The position numbers and the translations under genes are program-made. A stretch of DNA of 64,000 nt, from the NCBI GenBank assembly GCA_905478325.1, contig CAJQIB010000027.1:33185-97184 (forward strand). Direction: 5' to 3'. This DNA is from an uncultured Flavobacteriales bacterium (GTDB lineage: Bacteria; Bacteroidota; Bacteroidia; Flavobacteriales_D; Sanyastnellaceae). The notes under the pieces were generated by a model. The model was not told the DNA's origin. It made no database searches and saw nothing but the letters and a program-made list of their open reading frames with translations. This document shows positions 28,103 to 37,914 of this stretch, in pieces (positions within the stretch are counted from its first letter, which is position 1; every line of letters starts with the position of its first letter).

Positions 28103-30079
28103 ATGCTGAATATTTCCAACGTCTCTGTCCACTTTGGACAACGCACTCTTTTTGAATCCCTGGATCTTTTCGTTGGAAAACGAGAGCGGGTTGGTCTTGT
28201 AGGTCGCAACGGAGCCGGAAAGTCGACGCTTCTCCGCATTATTGCGGGTGAGACAAAGCCGACCACGGGCAACATCATCATGCCGAACGGCGCACAAATT
28301 GGTTACCTCGCTCAGGAGATGGTACACAATGAAAACGCCACGATCATTGAAGAGGCCAGCAGTGCTTTTGAGGAGGCCAAAGATTTAGAGAAGCAAGTCG
28401 AGGAGCTGTCCAAGCAACTCAGCGAACGGGAAGACTACGAATCCAAGGAGTATGCGCAAATCATTGAAGATTTGACTAGCGCGAATGAACGCATCGACTT
28501 GATCGGTGGTTCAAGCCTAGAAGAGCAAGTACAAAGGATCCTGCAAGGTCTTGGCTTTTCATCGTCCGACATGGATCGGAAAATGAGTGAGTTCTCTGGA
28601 GGATGGAAGATGCGCGTTGAACTCGCCAAGCTCTTGTTGCGCAATCCAGATTTGCTGTTATTGGATGAGCCGACCAACCATTTAGATCTCGAAAGCATCG
28701 AATGGTTGGAGAATTTCCTGATGCAATCTTCGAGTGGAATCATTTTGATTTCTCACGACAGGACGTTTTTGGACAACCTGACCACGCGCACAGTAGAAAT
28801 TACACCGCTCAAGCTTTTCGATCACAAGGCATCCTTCACAGCCTATCAGGCATGGAGAGAAGACGACCGTGCCCGACAAGAACAAGCGGTTAAAAACCAA
28901 CAGAAATACATTGAAGAGACCGAGATCCTGATCAATAAGTTCAGAGCGAAGAAGAACAAAGCAGCCTTCGCTCAATCCTTGATTAAGAAGCTCGACAAAC
29001 TCGAACGACTTGAAGTCGACTCGGCAGACAAGCAGGACATTCGCTTTCGATTTCCCAAAGCCCCGCGCTCCGGAAAAGTGAGCATCGAATCTTCCAACCT
29101 CAGTAAATCTTTCGGTGAGCTTCAGGTCTTTAAAAATCTCGACTTCATCTTAGCGAGACAAGAAAAAGTTGCCCTCGTTGGTAAAAATGGAGCTGGAAAA
29201 ACAACGCTGACTCGGATTTTTATGGATCTCGAGACCTCTGAAGGCGAGATGAATATTGGTCACAACGTTGACATCGGTTACTACGCTCAAAACCAGGCCG
29301 AAGAGTTGGATGGCAACCTCACCGTTTTTGAAACGCTCGACGAAGTTGCCGTTGGTGATATTCGCAGTCAACTGAGAAGCATCTTGGGCGCATTCCTATT
29401 TTCAGGGGACGATGCTGAGAAAAAAGTGAAGGTCCTTTCGGGTGGTGAAAAAGCACGATTGGCTTTGTGCAAACTGCTCTTACACCCCTACAATCTTCTC
29501 ATTCTTGACGAGCCTACCAACCACTTGGACATTCGTGCTAAAGGCGTTTTGAAAGATGCTTTACGCGCTTATGACGGCACATTGATTGTTGTGTCCCATG
29601 ATCGGGATTTTCTTTCAGATTTAACGGAGCTCGTTTATGAAGTCACGCCTACGGGATTAAAGCAATACATCGGTGACATCAAGCAGTTCTTGCACGCCAA
29701 ACACGCGGCAAGCATCCGTGCGTATGAAGCGGGAAAGGCCCAGAACATTCACATTTCTAAGGATCCGAAGAAAAAGTCTACCGACACGCAACAGCAGGCC
29801 AAGAGCAACACCCCAGACGATGGCCTCAGCTATGCTGAGAAAAAAACGCGTGGTAAGCTTGAACGTAAGTTGCGCAACCAGCTTAAAAAACAAGAGGGGA
29901 TTATCCAATCTAAAGAGGCCGAAACCAAAGCTTTGGACGCCGAAATCGCCGGTGTAGATACAAACAATCGGCAGCGGTTGACAGAACTTGCCTACCAGTA
30001 CGAAACGGTTCAACGAGAGCTCAACGAAGCCATGGAAACATGGACCGAAACGGGCGTTTTACTCGAAGAGTTTAGTTGA
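28103..30079 (+). CDS. ABC-F family ATPase (YdiF/Uup-type)
   Basis: This is a soluble tandem ABC ATPase of 658 residues, with no transmembrane part. Two nucleotide-binding domains are visible: the first with GRNGAGKS near 38, signature FSGGWKMRVELA and LLLLDEPTNHLDLES; the second with GKNGAGKT near 357, signature LSGGEKARLALC and LLILDEPTNHLDIRA. Between them lies a charged P-site-tRNA-interaction linker (about 250-310). The protein ends in a coiled-coil arm of about 70 residues after an alkaline hinge. ABC-F proteins act on the ribosome, and the C-terminal coil fits the Uup/YdiF branch. Antibiotic resistance cannot be inferred. It has its own transcription unit after the gldN terminator. Confidence 0.92.
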   Translation: MLNISNVSVHFGQRTLFESLDLFVGKRERVGLVGRNGAGKSTLLRIIAGETKPTTGNIIMPNGAQIGYLAQEMVHNENATIIEEASSAFEEAKDLEKQVEELSKQLSEREDYESKEYAQIIEDLTSANERIDLIGGSSLEEQVQRILQGLGFSSSDMDRKMSEFSGGWKMRVELAKLLLRNPDLLLLDEPTNHLDLESIEWLENFLMQSSSGIILISHDRTFLDNLTTRTVEITPLKLFDHKASFTAYQAWREDDRARQEQAVKNQQKYIEETEILINKFRAKKNKAAFAQSLIKKLDKLERLEVDSADKQDIRFRFPKAPRSGKVSIESSNLSKSFGELQVFKNLDFILARQEKVALVGKNGAGKTTLTRIFMDLETSEGEMNIGHNVDIGYYAQNQAEELDGNLTVFETLDEVAVGDIRSQLRSILGAFLFSGDDAEKKVKVLSGGEKARLALCKLLLHPYNLLILDEPTNHLDIRAKGVLKDALRAYDGTLIVVSHDRDFLSDLTELVYEVTPTGLKQYIGDIKQFLHAKHAASIRAYEAGKAQNIHISKDPKKKSTDTQQQAKSNTPDDGLSYAEKKTRGKLERKLRNQLKKQEGIIQSKEAETKALDAEIAGVDTNNRQRLTELAYQYETVQRELNEAMETWTETGVLLEEFS

Positions 30080-30177
30080 TTATATGGTAGATTTTGTTGA
30101 AAAGCTCTGTGCATAAGTCCAGTCAGAATCTGCATTATACGCTTTCGTAGACGCAACCCTTAGCGGAATTTCGTCGT

Positions 30178-31119
30178 ATGCATCATATGAAGTCATTCGT
30201 CCTATCTTTTGTTATGTCCGCTATGGCAGTCTTCGCATGCGGTCAGTCCTCTCCACTATCCGCAGGATTCCATATTGGAGGGTCCAATTATCTCGGTGAA
30301 ATTGGAGGAAAGTTCGATCCTCGGGCCTCTGTCTTAGACGCCAACATCATTACCACATCACCCTCTGCAGGGGTGTTTCTGAGGTATGCGGCCAATGATC
30401 GCGTCCGTGTATCAGGTGAAGTCAACTACGTGCATATCCGCCAGTCAGATAGCAATGCGGAGGACCCAGCGCGACAAGCTCGGAACCTTAACTTTCGCAA
30501 TCGCATGTTTGAATTTGGATTTCGAAGTGATTTCACGGTCTTCAGTATCTCCAATCGACAGGGCATGCGCGATTACACAAGACCCGGAAGGCTCTCCTTC
30601 AATGTCTTTGTGTTCACAGGATGTTATGGCGTATTGCACAATCCACAAGCACGGGTCACACACGATCCAGACAACCAGTGGGGCGATCGTTGGTTCGACT
30701 TGCGCCCATTGCGCACGGAAGGCCAAGTGGAAGAATACGCAACCATTATAGCAGCGATACCATTGGGAATCGGAATGGAATTTGGAATGGGCAATGGCTG
30801 GACCATGGGAGTAGAAGCTTCCTGGAGAGGCACGTTCACCGATTACCTCGATGACATTTCAGGCATGTACGCCGATCCAACTGCACTGACGCCTCTGGCA
30901 GAAGCGATCAGCAGCCAATCAAGCGAGGCTGTGATTGCGTCCATCAATGATCCTGGAACAGGAAATGTAGGCAACCACCGATACAGCGAAGGCGGCACCT
31001 ATAGAGGAAACCCGGAGACCAACGATTCGTACGGCACGATTCAGTTCACGTTCGCGAAATCCATCGATACGCGCACGTCTTTTGAGCGCGCGTTGGATCA
31101 CATCTCCCGACGCCGCTAA
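30178..31119 (+). CDS. Outer-membrane beta-barrel protein, DUF6089-like
   Basis: This is a 313-residue secreted protein with a signal peptide (MKSFVLSFVMSAMAVFACGQ) and a start of the mature part, GFHIGGSNYLGEIGG, that recalls the DUF6089 outer-membrane barrel family of Bacteroidota. It continues as alternating strands and loops with no Cys cluster. The ATG at 30178 is listed, but the one at 30187 gives a more typical signal peptide. No T9SS C-terminal domain is present. Function is unknown. It converges on rluD with 14 bp between stops. Confidence 0.75.
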   Translation: MHHMKSFVLSFVMSAMAVFACGQSSPLSAGFHIGGSNYLGEIGGKFDPRASVLDANIITTSPSAGVFLRYAANDRVRVSGEVNYVHIRQSDSNAEDPARQARNLNFRNRMFEFGFRSDFTVFSISNRQGMRDYTRPGRLSFNVFVFTGCYGVLHNPQARVTHDPDNQWGDRWFDLRPLRTEGQVEEYATIIAAIPLGIGMEFGMGNGWTMGVEASWRGTFTDYLDDISGMYADPTALTPLAEAISSQSSEAVIASINDPGTGNVGNHRYSEGGTYRGNPETNDSYGTIQFTFAKSIDTRTSFERALDHISRRR

Positions 31120-31133
31120 TCAAGCGACTCGGA

Positions 31134-32210
31134 TCAAGCGAGATAGGATCTCCAACGATCCAAAATCTGCTCAAAGTCTTCTGGCAATGGGGTTTCGAAT
31201 GCCATTCGATCCCCGCTTTCAGGGTGTGTAAACACCAATGAACGCGCATGCAATGCTTGCCTCGGGAGAATCTCGAAGCAGTTGTGCAAGAAAGAGCGGT
31301 ATTTCCCTCCTAGAACCCCTTTAACGGGTCTGTTCCCTCCGTACTGTACATCGCCAAACAACGGATGCCCCATGTGCTGCATGTGCACGCGGATTTGATG
31401 CGTGCGCCCTGTTTCCAGTTTGCATTCAACCAATGTAACGGGACCCAGACGTTCGAGCACCGAATAATGGGTTACAGCATGCTTGCCTTCATGACCATCT
31501 GGGAATACGGTTTGGACTCTGCGGTCTCGGTGATTTCGGCCGATGTGTCCTTCAATGGTTCCATCCTCATCCAAGTCACCCCACACCAATGCCAAATAGC
31601 GCCGTTCTACCGTACGTTCAAAAAATTGGAGGCTGAGATGGGCCATGGCCTGCTCCGTCTTCCCTAAGACCATTACACCCGTCGTGTCCTTGTCCAATCG
31701 ATGAATTAAACCCGGACGCGGAATGCTTTCCACATCATCCTCTCGCTTTAAAGGAGTCGATGTATCCGGAGGCAATTCAACGTGCTGCTGCATCAAATGC
31801 CAGGCCACTCCATGCACCAAGGTGCCCGTGTAATTTCCATTGCCTGGGTGAACTACCATCCCGGCCGGTTTGACCAAGACAAGCACTTCGGGATCTTCAT
31901 GTAGAATCTCCAAGTCCATTTGTTCCGGTATCAGCTTAAAGATCCGAACTGGTTTGGGAAACTCTACGGTGACGACATCCTCACTCTTTACCTTAAAGTT
32001 AGGCTTAACCGATTCGCCGTTTACACGGACATATCCCGATTTCGCTGCTGTTTGCAACTTCGATCGTGACATTTGTCCGATCAAATTCGTTACAAATTTA
32101 TCGACTCGAAGAGGTTGCTGACCTGCGTCCGCAACCAATCGGTGGTGTTCAAAAAGCTCTTCAGTCTCGGTCTCTTCTGCCCCTAAATTGGGCGGTAAAT
32201 CTTCTACCAT
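31134..32210 (-). CDS. rluD: Ribosomal large subunit pseudouridine synthase, RluD-like
   Basis: This is a 358-residue RluA-family pseudouridine synthase acting on 23S rRNA. An S4 RNA-binding domain lies near residues 38-100 (LRVDKFVTNLIGQMSRSKLQ), then the catalytic domain with the active-site motif IHRLDKDTTGVMVL (catalytic Asp), the LVKPAGMVVHPG segment and GRTHQIRVHMQHMGHPLFGD. The N-terminus is about 30 residues longer and acidic. It is last in a probable purL, PASTA protein, T9SS cargo and rluD run, one base after the cargo stop. Confidence 0.93.
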   Translation of the reverse strand: MVEDLPPNLGAEETETEELFEHHRLVADAGQQPLRVDKFVTNLIGQMSRSKLQTAAKSGYVRVNGESVKPNFKVKSEDVVTVEFPKPVRIFKLIPEQMDLEILHEDPEVLVLVKPAGMVVHPGNGNYTGTLVHGVAWHLMQQHVELPPDTSTPLKREDDVESIPRPGLIHRLDKDTTGVMVLGKTEQAMAHLSLQFFERTVERRYLALVWGDLDEDGTIEGHIGRNHRDRRVQTVFPDGHEGKHAVTHYSVLERLGPVTLVECKLETGRTHQIRVHMQHMGHPLFGDVQYGGNRPVKGVLGGKYRSFLHNCFEILPRQALHARSLVFTHPESGDRMAFETPLPEDFEQILDRWRSYLA

Positions 32211-32211
32211 A

Positions 32212-34209
32212 TTATTGAATCAGAACACGTGCTGAGAACCCCTCGCTATGCTGCAGGATATAGATTCCTGGAGCCCTATTCATCGTTGAAATGGAGTGCA
32301 GTCCTGGGGTAACCCAATTTCCTGCATCTACCCGTTGACCGTGCACATTCCACAACTCCCAATTTCCAGGGAGCTGAACCACCGCATTGAGTGTGCCTGC
32401 TGCCGAAGGATTGGGATAGACGTAAAGTGCGCGATCCAACCCATTCGGCTCCTCTATTGCTGACCAAATTTCCTCTTTTCCTGCGCGCAATACAGGGCGG
32501 ATCATGACCGTTCCTGGAATTTCGGATGAAATCCAAGAACCACCGAGACCGAGTTGATAATGCACCTCTCCGAGATTGGCGTTGGTGTTTTTATCCAGCC
32601 CAAAGTTGAGCATGGCATCGTTGGCTTGGACCAATCCCACATGAACAATCCCGTCGACCGGAATCGGGTCATCATATGCGTAGAAGGCAAACAAATCGTA
32701 GCCGTCCGTAAAATATTGAGGTGTATGAAATTCGTAATTCTCACCTAGTTGTTGAGCCGGCATACCGGAGCTATCACTCCATGCGCGAAGCAAAAACGTT
32801 TCCAAATCCGAATTGGTGTAGTACGGTGTAAAGTGGATGGCCAACCCCAACAAGGTATCTGGCTCTGCTATAGGAAAACGAACCGCCAACTTTCCTCCTG
32901 TCGCCGTCAAGGAGTACGCTTTTTCAGCAGAGCCATCGTCATACGCATAATCGTTCGAGAAGACTTGCTGAAAGGCAATACTATCGTTGTCCACGACGCC
33001 TACTTTTTCAGTGTGGAGCAACCCAATACTGCTTTCCCAGAAGCTCACATCAAATATGGCGCAGGTGTCATTGACGGTGTCGTCGAAGACGAAGTCATCG
33101 CCTTGTGGGTTGCTTCCAATGTACATCCCTGTGGTAAAGACACTTTCAGGGAGCACGTTTGTGTTCTGAAAGAAATTCGGGAATTCCATTGTGTTGTCCT
33201 CGTATCGCACTGAAAAGCCAGTAAACACATTGTCCGCTTGTGTCGTACTCAAATTGCGTTGCAATAGCGTCAAACTATCGCGCATAAAGAACACCGGGTT
33301 TTCTTGAAAATGAGTCCATGGCATGCGCGTGAAATCACGAAGCAACGTATTCTCAGGTCGCATAATGGCTACCTCACTGACCACCTCAAAGGTTTCAGGA
33401 TCAATCTGATCATTCAGAAGCACATAGTCGATGTGCCACAAATCAACATTTCCTCCCATCGCTCCATAATTCCGAAAACGAAATTGAAATCCATTCGTTA
33501 AATGCATGGGCTGATCGACAGGAACAAAAAAGCGTTCGAACGAAACAGAAGACACACTATCCGTTGACCACACTTCAGTCCAAAAAACCTCTCCTGAAAC
33601 ATCATCCACGGACTTGAACTCCAGAATCAACTTGTCTTCAAAAGGTTCTGGAGCATTGCCCAGTCCTCCTCCTTCAACATAAAACATCACGTGTACATTG
33701 GATTCAGGGAAGTAGCCATTGAGCGCTAGTGGCAACGACGTCAACGTATCGCACCAGCCGGGCGTATTCACATCAACAAAACTGTACGGATATCCCGATG
33801 CATTCAAACCATCCAACGTGGCCACACCGATGGTGGGAGCCCCTATCGCAAAAGTCTGTGTAATGCGGGCTGAAGTGTCCGACCAATGGTGGTAAAATTC
33901 GTATCCTGCTCCTTCACTATTGGGCAATGAAGGCGTGGAGAAATCGTCGAAAAATGGCAAGGACATACTCCCTCCTCGTGGCAGCACAGAGACGTTACCC
34001 GCCTGATGCGAAGTACGCTTCCCCTTGGGCATAGCAACAAATTGCAAATCTCGCTCTTGCTCTACTGACACATTCCGCTCTTCAACCTCCGTCTGCTGCA
34101 CAGGCAATGTCGACTGCGCTATGGCTGGGCGGCATGATCCAACTGCCCAGCATACTGCCATCACCAAGACGGCGTGAGATTGAATCGATGTAATGTTAAC
34201 CCTTTGCAT
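32212..34209 (-). CDS. Secreted protein with T9SS type A sorting domain
   Basis: This is a 665-residue exported protein of unknown function. The signal peptide ends near AIAQ. The middle part reads like extracellular jelly-roll/MAM-type modules (FFDDFSTPSLPNSEGAGYEF, then DKLILEFKSVD and WHIDYVLLND), with three or four beta-sandwich blocks. The last 75 residues are a type A C-terminal sorting domain: YVYPNPS, then WELWNVHGQRV, and a final GIYILQ...VLIQ. It should be carried across the outer membrane by the GldKLMN system encoded in this window. ATG 34209 is preferred to a TTG 15 bases upstream. It lies between the PASTA gene and rluD. Confidence 0.88.
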   Translation of the reverse strand: MQRVNITSIQSHAVLVMAVCWAVGSCRPAIAQSTLPVQQTEVEERNVSVEQERDLQFVAMPKGKRTSHQAGNVSVLPRGGSMSLPFFDDFSTPSLPNSEGAGYEFYHHWSDTSARITQTFAIGAPTIGVATLDGLNASGYPYSFVDVNTPGWCDTLTSLPLALNGYFPESNVHVMFYVEGGGLGNAPEPFEDKLILEFKSVDDVSGEVFWTEVWSTDSVSSVSFERFFVPVDQPMHLTNGFQFRFRNYGAMGGNVDLWHIDYVLLNDQIDPETFEVVSEVAIMRPENTLLRDFTRMPWTHFQENPVFFMRDSLTLLQRNLSTTQADNVFTGFSVRYEDNTMEFPNFFQNTNVLPESVFTTGMYIGSNPQGDDFVFDDTVNDTCAIFDVSFWESSIGLLHTEKVGVVDNDSIAFQQVFSNDYAYDDGSAEKAYSLTATGGKLAVRFPIAEPDTLLGLAIHFTPYYTNSDLETFLLRAWSDSSGMPAQQLGENYEFHTPQYFTDGYDLFAFYAYDDPIPVDGIVHVGLVQANDAMLNFGLDKNTNANLGEVHYQLGLGGSWISSEIPGTVMIRPVLRAGKEEIWSAIEEPNGLDRALYVYPNPSAAGTLNAVVQLPGNWELWNVHGQRVDAGNWVTPGLHSISTMNRAPGIYILQHSEGFSARVLIQ

Positions 34210-34220
34210 GCGAATGAAAT

Positions 34221-35027
34221 TCAATTGTTACGAGGGCCCCTTTTTGAGGCATCTCCCGGTAGACCAAGGTACAAATCTAACTCTGTGCCAGCCGGCACTT
34301 TTTTGACATTGGTCGCTCTCAAATGCTGATTGAGTACGCGGGAATTCAAGGAGTCCGAAGCATCCTCACATGACGTGGAATATTCGACCAAACCAAGGCT
34401 CAATTGAGCACGTGTCAGCTGGTGCCGCGCCGAGTCGAGCGGCTGTCCAATCAGGTTGGGAATTGAGACCAATTCATCTGTTGTTGTGCCTGAAATAAGC
34501 CTAACACGGCTGCCTCGAGGGATTCGGCTATCCACCGACAACATGTTCCCTCTTCTGTTTTCAACCCGGATAACCCTACCCACCAGTGAAACATTGGGCT
34601 CCATGCGTTCTTCCACTTGAAATCCTTTGTTCTCTAAGATGATGCGAGCAATGGCCAAATCTTGGCCTTCCGATACACCTACTCGTTCGTTGGGAGGGGT
34701 GCTTCGGTATGTACTTACATATATTTTTCTGCCCGATTTTATTCCGGACCCCGGTGGCGGCATTTGTTCGATTACTTCGAAAGCCCGACCCTCTCGACTG
34801 TAAACACTGTCCAAATGAATCACTTCTAACCCCAATGCATTCAAACTTTCCGTAGCATCCTGAAGTAGCAAACCCCGTATTTCCGGAACCTCCATAGACT
34901 CCCCATGGCGGCTATAAAAATGCAAGAAAACCCACATCCCTCCGAGCACAATCGCCCAGACCCAGCCCAAGCGATAGACCGCCCTTAAAAACGTTCGACT
35001 AAATAGGAATAGGAGCCAGTTTTTCAT
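34221..35027 (-). CDS. Membrane-anchored PASTA-domain protein
   Basis: This is a 268-residue protein with one N-terminal membrane helix (about 16-37) and three periplasmic PASTA repeats. The first begins MEVPEIRGLLLQDATESL, the second runs through VSEGQDLAIARIILENKGF, and the third begins VSIPNLIGQPLDSARHQL. There is no kinase or transpeptidase domain. PASTA repeats bind peptidoglycan fragments in other proteins, so a wall-sensing or scaffolding role is plausible. The ATG at 35027 (MKNWLLF) is chosen over a TTG six bases upstream. Its 3' end runs close to the T9SS cargo gene, and purL is upstream by 52 bp. Confidence 0.88.
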   Translation of the reverse strand: MKNWLLFLFSRTFLRAVYRLGWVWAIVLGGMWVFLHFYSRHGESMEVPEIRGLLLQDATESLNALGLEVIHLDSVYSREGRAFEVIEQMPPPGSGIKSGRKIYVSTYRSTPPNERVGVSEGQDLAIARIILENKGFQVEERMEPNVSLVGRVIRVENRRGNMLSVDSRIPRGSRVRLISGTTTDELVSIPNLIGQPLDSARHQLTRAQLSLGLVEYSTSCEDASDSLNSRVLNQHLRATNVKKVPAGTELDLYLGLPGDASKRGPRNN

Positions 35028-35079
35028 GGGCAATCAGAACGTGATTTCAGAGACATTCGTATGAGCTTGTTTAAAATTC

Positions 35080-37323
35080 TTATCCCATCATTTCCTCTTC
35101 CAAGGCATTGTCAAACGTGTTACGCCATTCTGCACAAAAGCCAAAAGCGTGATTGTCAATTTCAATTTTCCCTTTTGTCACGTGGCCTAGCAACACCACT
35201 GGAATGTTATATTCTTCAATGGCGTCTAACAAGGTGTCTTGCTGCATTTCCGTGCATGTGACCACGATGCGACTTTGGCCCTCACCAAACAAGAAGGCAT
35301 CCAAACGAATCTCATCATCCGTGACGATATCAAAGCCCAAACCGTTGGGCATGGCCATCTCCAAAAGAGAAACGAACAAACCTCCATCCGCCACATCGTG
35401 CGCGGCTTCGATACACCCTCTATGAATCGCCGTTCGGACACACTCCTGAACTTTCCCCTCCGCGTCAATATTGAAATGAGGTGCCGGTGATTTTTTGACT
35501 CCTACAATTGAGCTCAAATACTCCGAGGCATTGATGCACGAAGTGGATTCTCCAAGCAAGAAAATCAGCTCGCCCTTCTCTTTAAAATCGAGTGACATGT
35601 GATGCTTTCTGTCTTCCATGATTCCCACCATCCCAATGGTTGGGGTTGGAAAGACTGCAATTGCGGTACCATCCGGTTGAGCCGATTGGTTATAAAAGCT
35701 CACATTCCCGCCAGTGACCGGCGTATTGAAGTGACGGCAAGCGCGGCTCATCCCTTGAATAGCGTGTACAAACTGCCAATACACCTCAGGGTTGTGGGGA
35801 TTGCCAAAATTCAAACAGTTCGTAATCGCACTCGGTACCGCTCCGGTACAACTGATATTTCGCGCAGCTTCAGCAACGGCAATGGCAGTTCCAATTTCAG
35901 GATCCATGTCCACGTATCGTGCATTGCAATCCACGGTCAGCGCCAACGCTTTTTCTGTCCCACGAACACGTACGACACTCGCATCAGATGGACGATTGGT
36001 GTTGCGGTTCAAGGTTCCAACCATGCTATCGTATTGCTCCCAAACCCATCGTTTCGATGCGATGTTCGGGTTCTCCACGAGTTGTTCTGCTATGGCCATC
36101 GCTTCCTCAATCGTCGGAACGGGAACGGTATCGGGGTTCCATGCCTGTGCTTCTGCATACCATGCTGGCTCTGCATACTCTCGGTCATAGACCGGTGCGC
36201 CTCCGCCTAACACCAACGTATCACCGGGAACCTCTGCAACAAGCTCTCCGTCCTTGAAGTAACGCAATTGATTGCCTTCAGTGACCACACCAATTTCTAC
36301 AGCATGCAAGTCCCATTTGTCAAAGATGCCCTCTACCAAAGCCTCCTGGCCCTTATCAACGACAACCAGCATCCGCTCTTGAGATTCACTCAACAAGATT
36401 TCAAAGGGCTCCATGTCTTGCTGACGCAAAGGCACTTTGTCCAAGTGAATGTCCATGGCCACCTCTCCTGCTGCAGACATTTCAGAAGTTGAACAGGTGA
36501 TGCCTGCCGCGCCCATGTCTTGCATACCACGTACCGCATCCGTTGCCGCCAATTCCAGCGTCGCTTCCAACAACAACTTCTCTTGGAAAGGATCTCCCAC
36601 TTGAACTGCAGGTAAATCGTCTGCGCTTTCCGCCGTGATGTCTTTGGAAGCAAAAGAAGCTCCTTGAATACCGTCCTTTCCCGTTGCAGAGCCAACGATA
36701 TACACTGGATTACCAATTCCCGTAGCCGTCGCACTGATAATCTTATCGGTTTCTAAAATCCCCACGGACATCGCATTCACCAGAGGGTTCACTTGATAGC
36801 ACGGGTCAAAAAACAGCTCCCCTCCTACAATCGGCACACCAAAGCTGTTGCCATAATCTCCAATCCCTTTCACCACTCCCTCGAGCAGCCATTTCGTTCT
36901 CGGATGATCCAAACTTCCGAATCGCAAGCTGTTCAATTGCGCAATCGGGCGGGCACCCATCGTGAAAATATCCCGATTGATTCCCCCTACTCCTGTTGCT
37001 GCGCCTTGGTAAGGCTCTAGTGCCGACGGGTGGTTGTGTGATTCGATTTTGAATGCGCAACCCAAACCTCCTCCGATATCAACGATCCCCGCGTTCTCTT
37101 CACCGGCCTTTACCAGCATGTGGTCTCCATCTTTTGGAAGAGTCTTTAACCACTTGATGGAGTTCTTGTACGAACAATGCTCGCTCCACATGACAGAATA
37201 AATGCACATCTCCGTGAAATTGGGTGTGCGGCCCATGATGGATTTGATTTTATCAAATTCATCAGAAGTAAGGCCCATTTCTTGAGCCTGATCAAGTGTA
37301 GCAATGGCTGTTGAGGCTTGCAT
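35080..37323 (-). CDS. purL: Phosphoribosylformylglycinamidine synthase subunit PurL
   Basis: PurL amidates FGAR to FGAM with ATP, the fourth step of purine synthesis. At 747 residues it is the small type that works with PurQ and PurS, unlike the 1,300-residue fused enterobacterial form. Visible motifs are YSVMWSEHCSYKNS near residue 43, GIVDIGGGLGCAFKIESHNHP, GAATGVGGINRDIF and the second-half glycine-rich segments. PurQ and PurS are not in the window. A -7 element and a perfect short palindrome lie in the leader. Confidence 0.97.
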   Translation of the reverse strand: MQASTAIATLDQAQEMGLTSDEFDKIKSIMGRTPNFTEMCIYSVMWSEHCSYKNSIKWLKTLPKDGDHMLVKAGEENAGIVDIGGGLGCAFKIESHNHPSALEPYQGAATGVGGINRDIFTMGARPIAQLNSLRFGSLDHPRTKWLLEGVVKGIGDYGNSFGVPIVGGELFFDPCYQVNPLVNAMSVGILETDKIISATATGIGNPVYIVGSATGKDGIQGASFASKDITAESADDLPAVQVGDPFQEKLLLEATLELAATDAVRGMQDMGAAGITCSTSEMSAAGEVAMDIHLDKVPLRQQDMEPFEILLSESQERMLVVVDKGQEALVEGIFDKWDLHAVEIGVVTEGNQLRYFKDGELVAEVPGDTLVLGGGAPVYDREYAEPAWYAEAQAWNPDTVPVPTIEEAMAIAEQLVENPNIASKRWVWEQYDSMVGTLNRNTNRPSDASVVRVRGTEKALALTVDCNARYVDMDPEIGTAIAVAEAARNISCTGAVPSAITNCLNFGNPHNPEVYWQFVHAIQGMSRACRHFNTPVTGGNVSFYNQSAQPDGTAIAVFPTPTIGMVGIMEDRKHHMSLDFKEKGELIFLLGESTSCINASEYLSSIVGVKKSPAPHFNIDAEGKVQECVRTAIHRGCIEAAHDVADGGLFVSLLEMAMPNGLGFDIVTDDEIRLDAFLFGEGQSRIVVTCTEMQQDTLLDAIEEYNIPVVLLGHVTKGKIEIDNHAFGFCAEWRNTFDNALEEEMMG

Positions 37324-37342
37324 TTTCGCGTGTTTTAGCGCT

Positions 37343-37374
37343 CAAAAATACGCCTGCGAAACACGGTTTCCGTG
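37343..37374 (-). promoter_or_regulatory. purL promoter with overlapping palindrome
   Basis: On the minus strand, TATTTTTG at 37350-37343 is an exact TAnnTTTG -7 element, 20 nt before the purL ATG. No clear -33 TTG is present. Instead a perfect inverted repeat CACGG-AAA-CCGTG (37374-37362) sits in the spacer, where a repressor or activator could act. This is a motif observation only. Confidence 0.4.
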
Positions 37375-37461
37375 CGGAATCGAATGCATTTGTTCACCAT
37401 TTCCAAAGACGTTGTGAATGAACTCCATTTGCTCGGTGTCTCGTGTTGTATTTTCGGCGGC

Positions 37462-37914
37462 ATGAGAGCAGTCATTCAACGCGTTCAATCAGGGAGCGTT
37501 GCCATCGCAGGCAATACCGTGGGGGCCATTCAAAAGGGCCTTGTCATCTTGTTGGGAGTCGAAGATGCCGACGGAATCGACGACGTCAATTGGCTCGCCG
37601 CCAAGGTTGCAGCCCTCCGAATCTTCTCGGACAACGATGGGAAAATGAATCTGTCCGTGAGAGACCTGGATGGAGAAGCCTTGGTCATCAGCCAATTCAC
37701 ATTGCATGCCTCCATAAAAAAAGGAACCCGTCCAAGCTTTGTGCGCGCCGCCCCACCCGAACATGCCATCCCGCTCTATGAAGCTTTTCTCGAAACACTC
37801 GAACGTGAAATGGACAAACCCGTTGAGCGCGGTCAATTTGGCGCAGACATGCAGGTTTCCTTGATCAATGACGGTCCGGTCACCATTTGGATTGATACAC
37901 AGAACAAATCATGA
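37462..37914 (+). CDS. dtd: D-aminoacyl-tRNA deacylase
   Basis: DTD removes D-amino acids (and glycine from tRNA-Ala) from mischarged tRNAs. The start is set at the ATG at 37462, giving 150 residues that begin [15 protein letters not shown], the usual family N-terminus. An in-frame ATG 90 bp upstream would add 30 unrelated residues. The two active-site motifs are present: SQFTLHA followed by KKGTRPSF, and the cross-subunit NDGPVT. The stop overlaps the start of the MazG-like gene as ATGA, so the two housekeeping genes are coupled. Confidence 0.95.
   Translation: MRAVIQRVQSGSVAIAGNTVGAIQKGLVILLGVEDADGIDDVNWLAAKVAALRIFSDNDGKMNLSVRDLDGEALVISQFTLHASIKKGTRPSFVRAAPPEHAIPLYEAFLETLEREMDKPVERGQFGADMQVSLINDGPVTIWIDTQNKS

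Noticed and set aside
31123-31146. Direct repeat ATCAAGCGA, two copies 14 bp apart
   Set aside because: Short, partly inside the rluD 3' end, and within chance expectation. No dyad or T run for a terminator.
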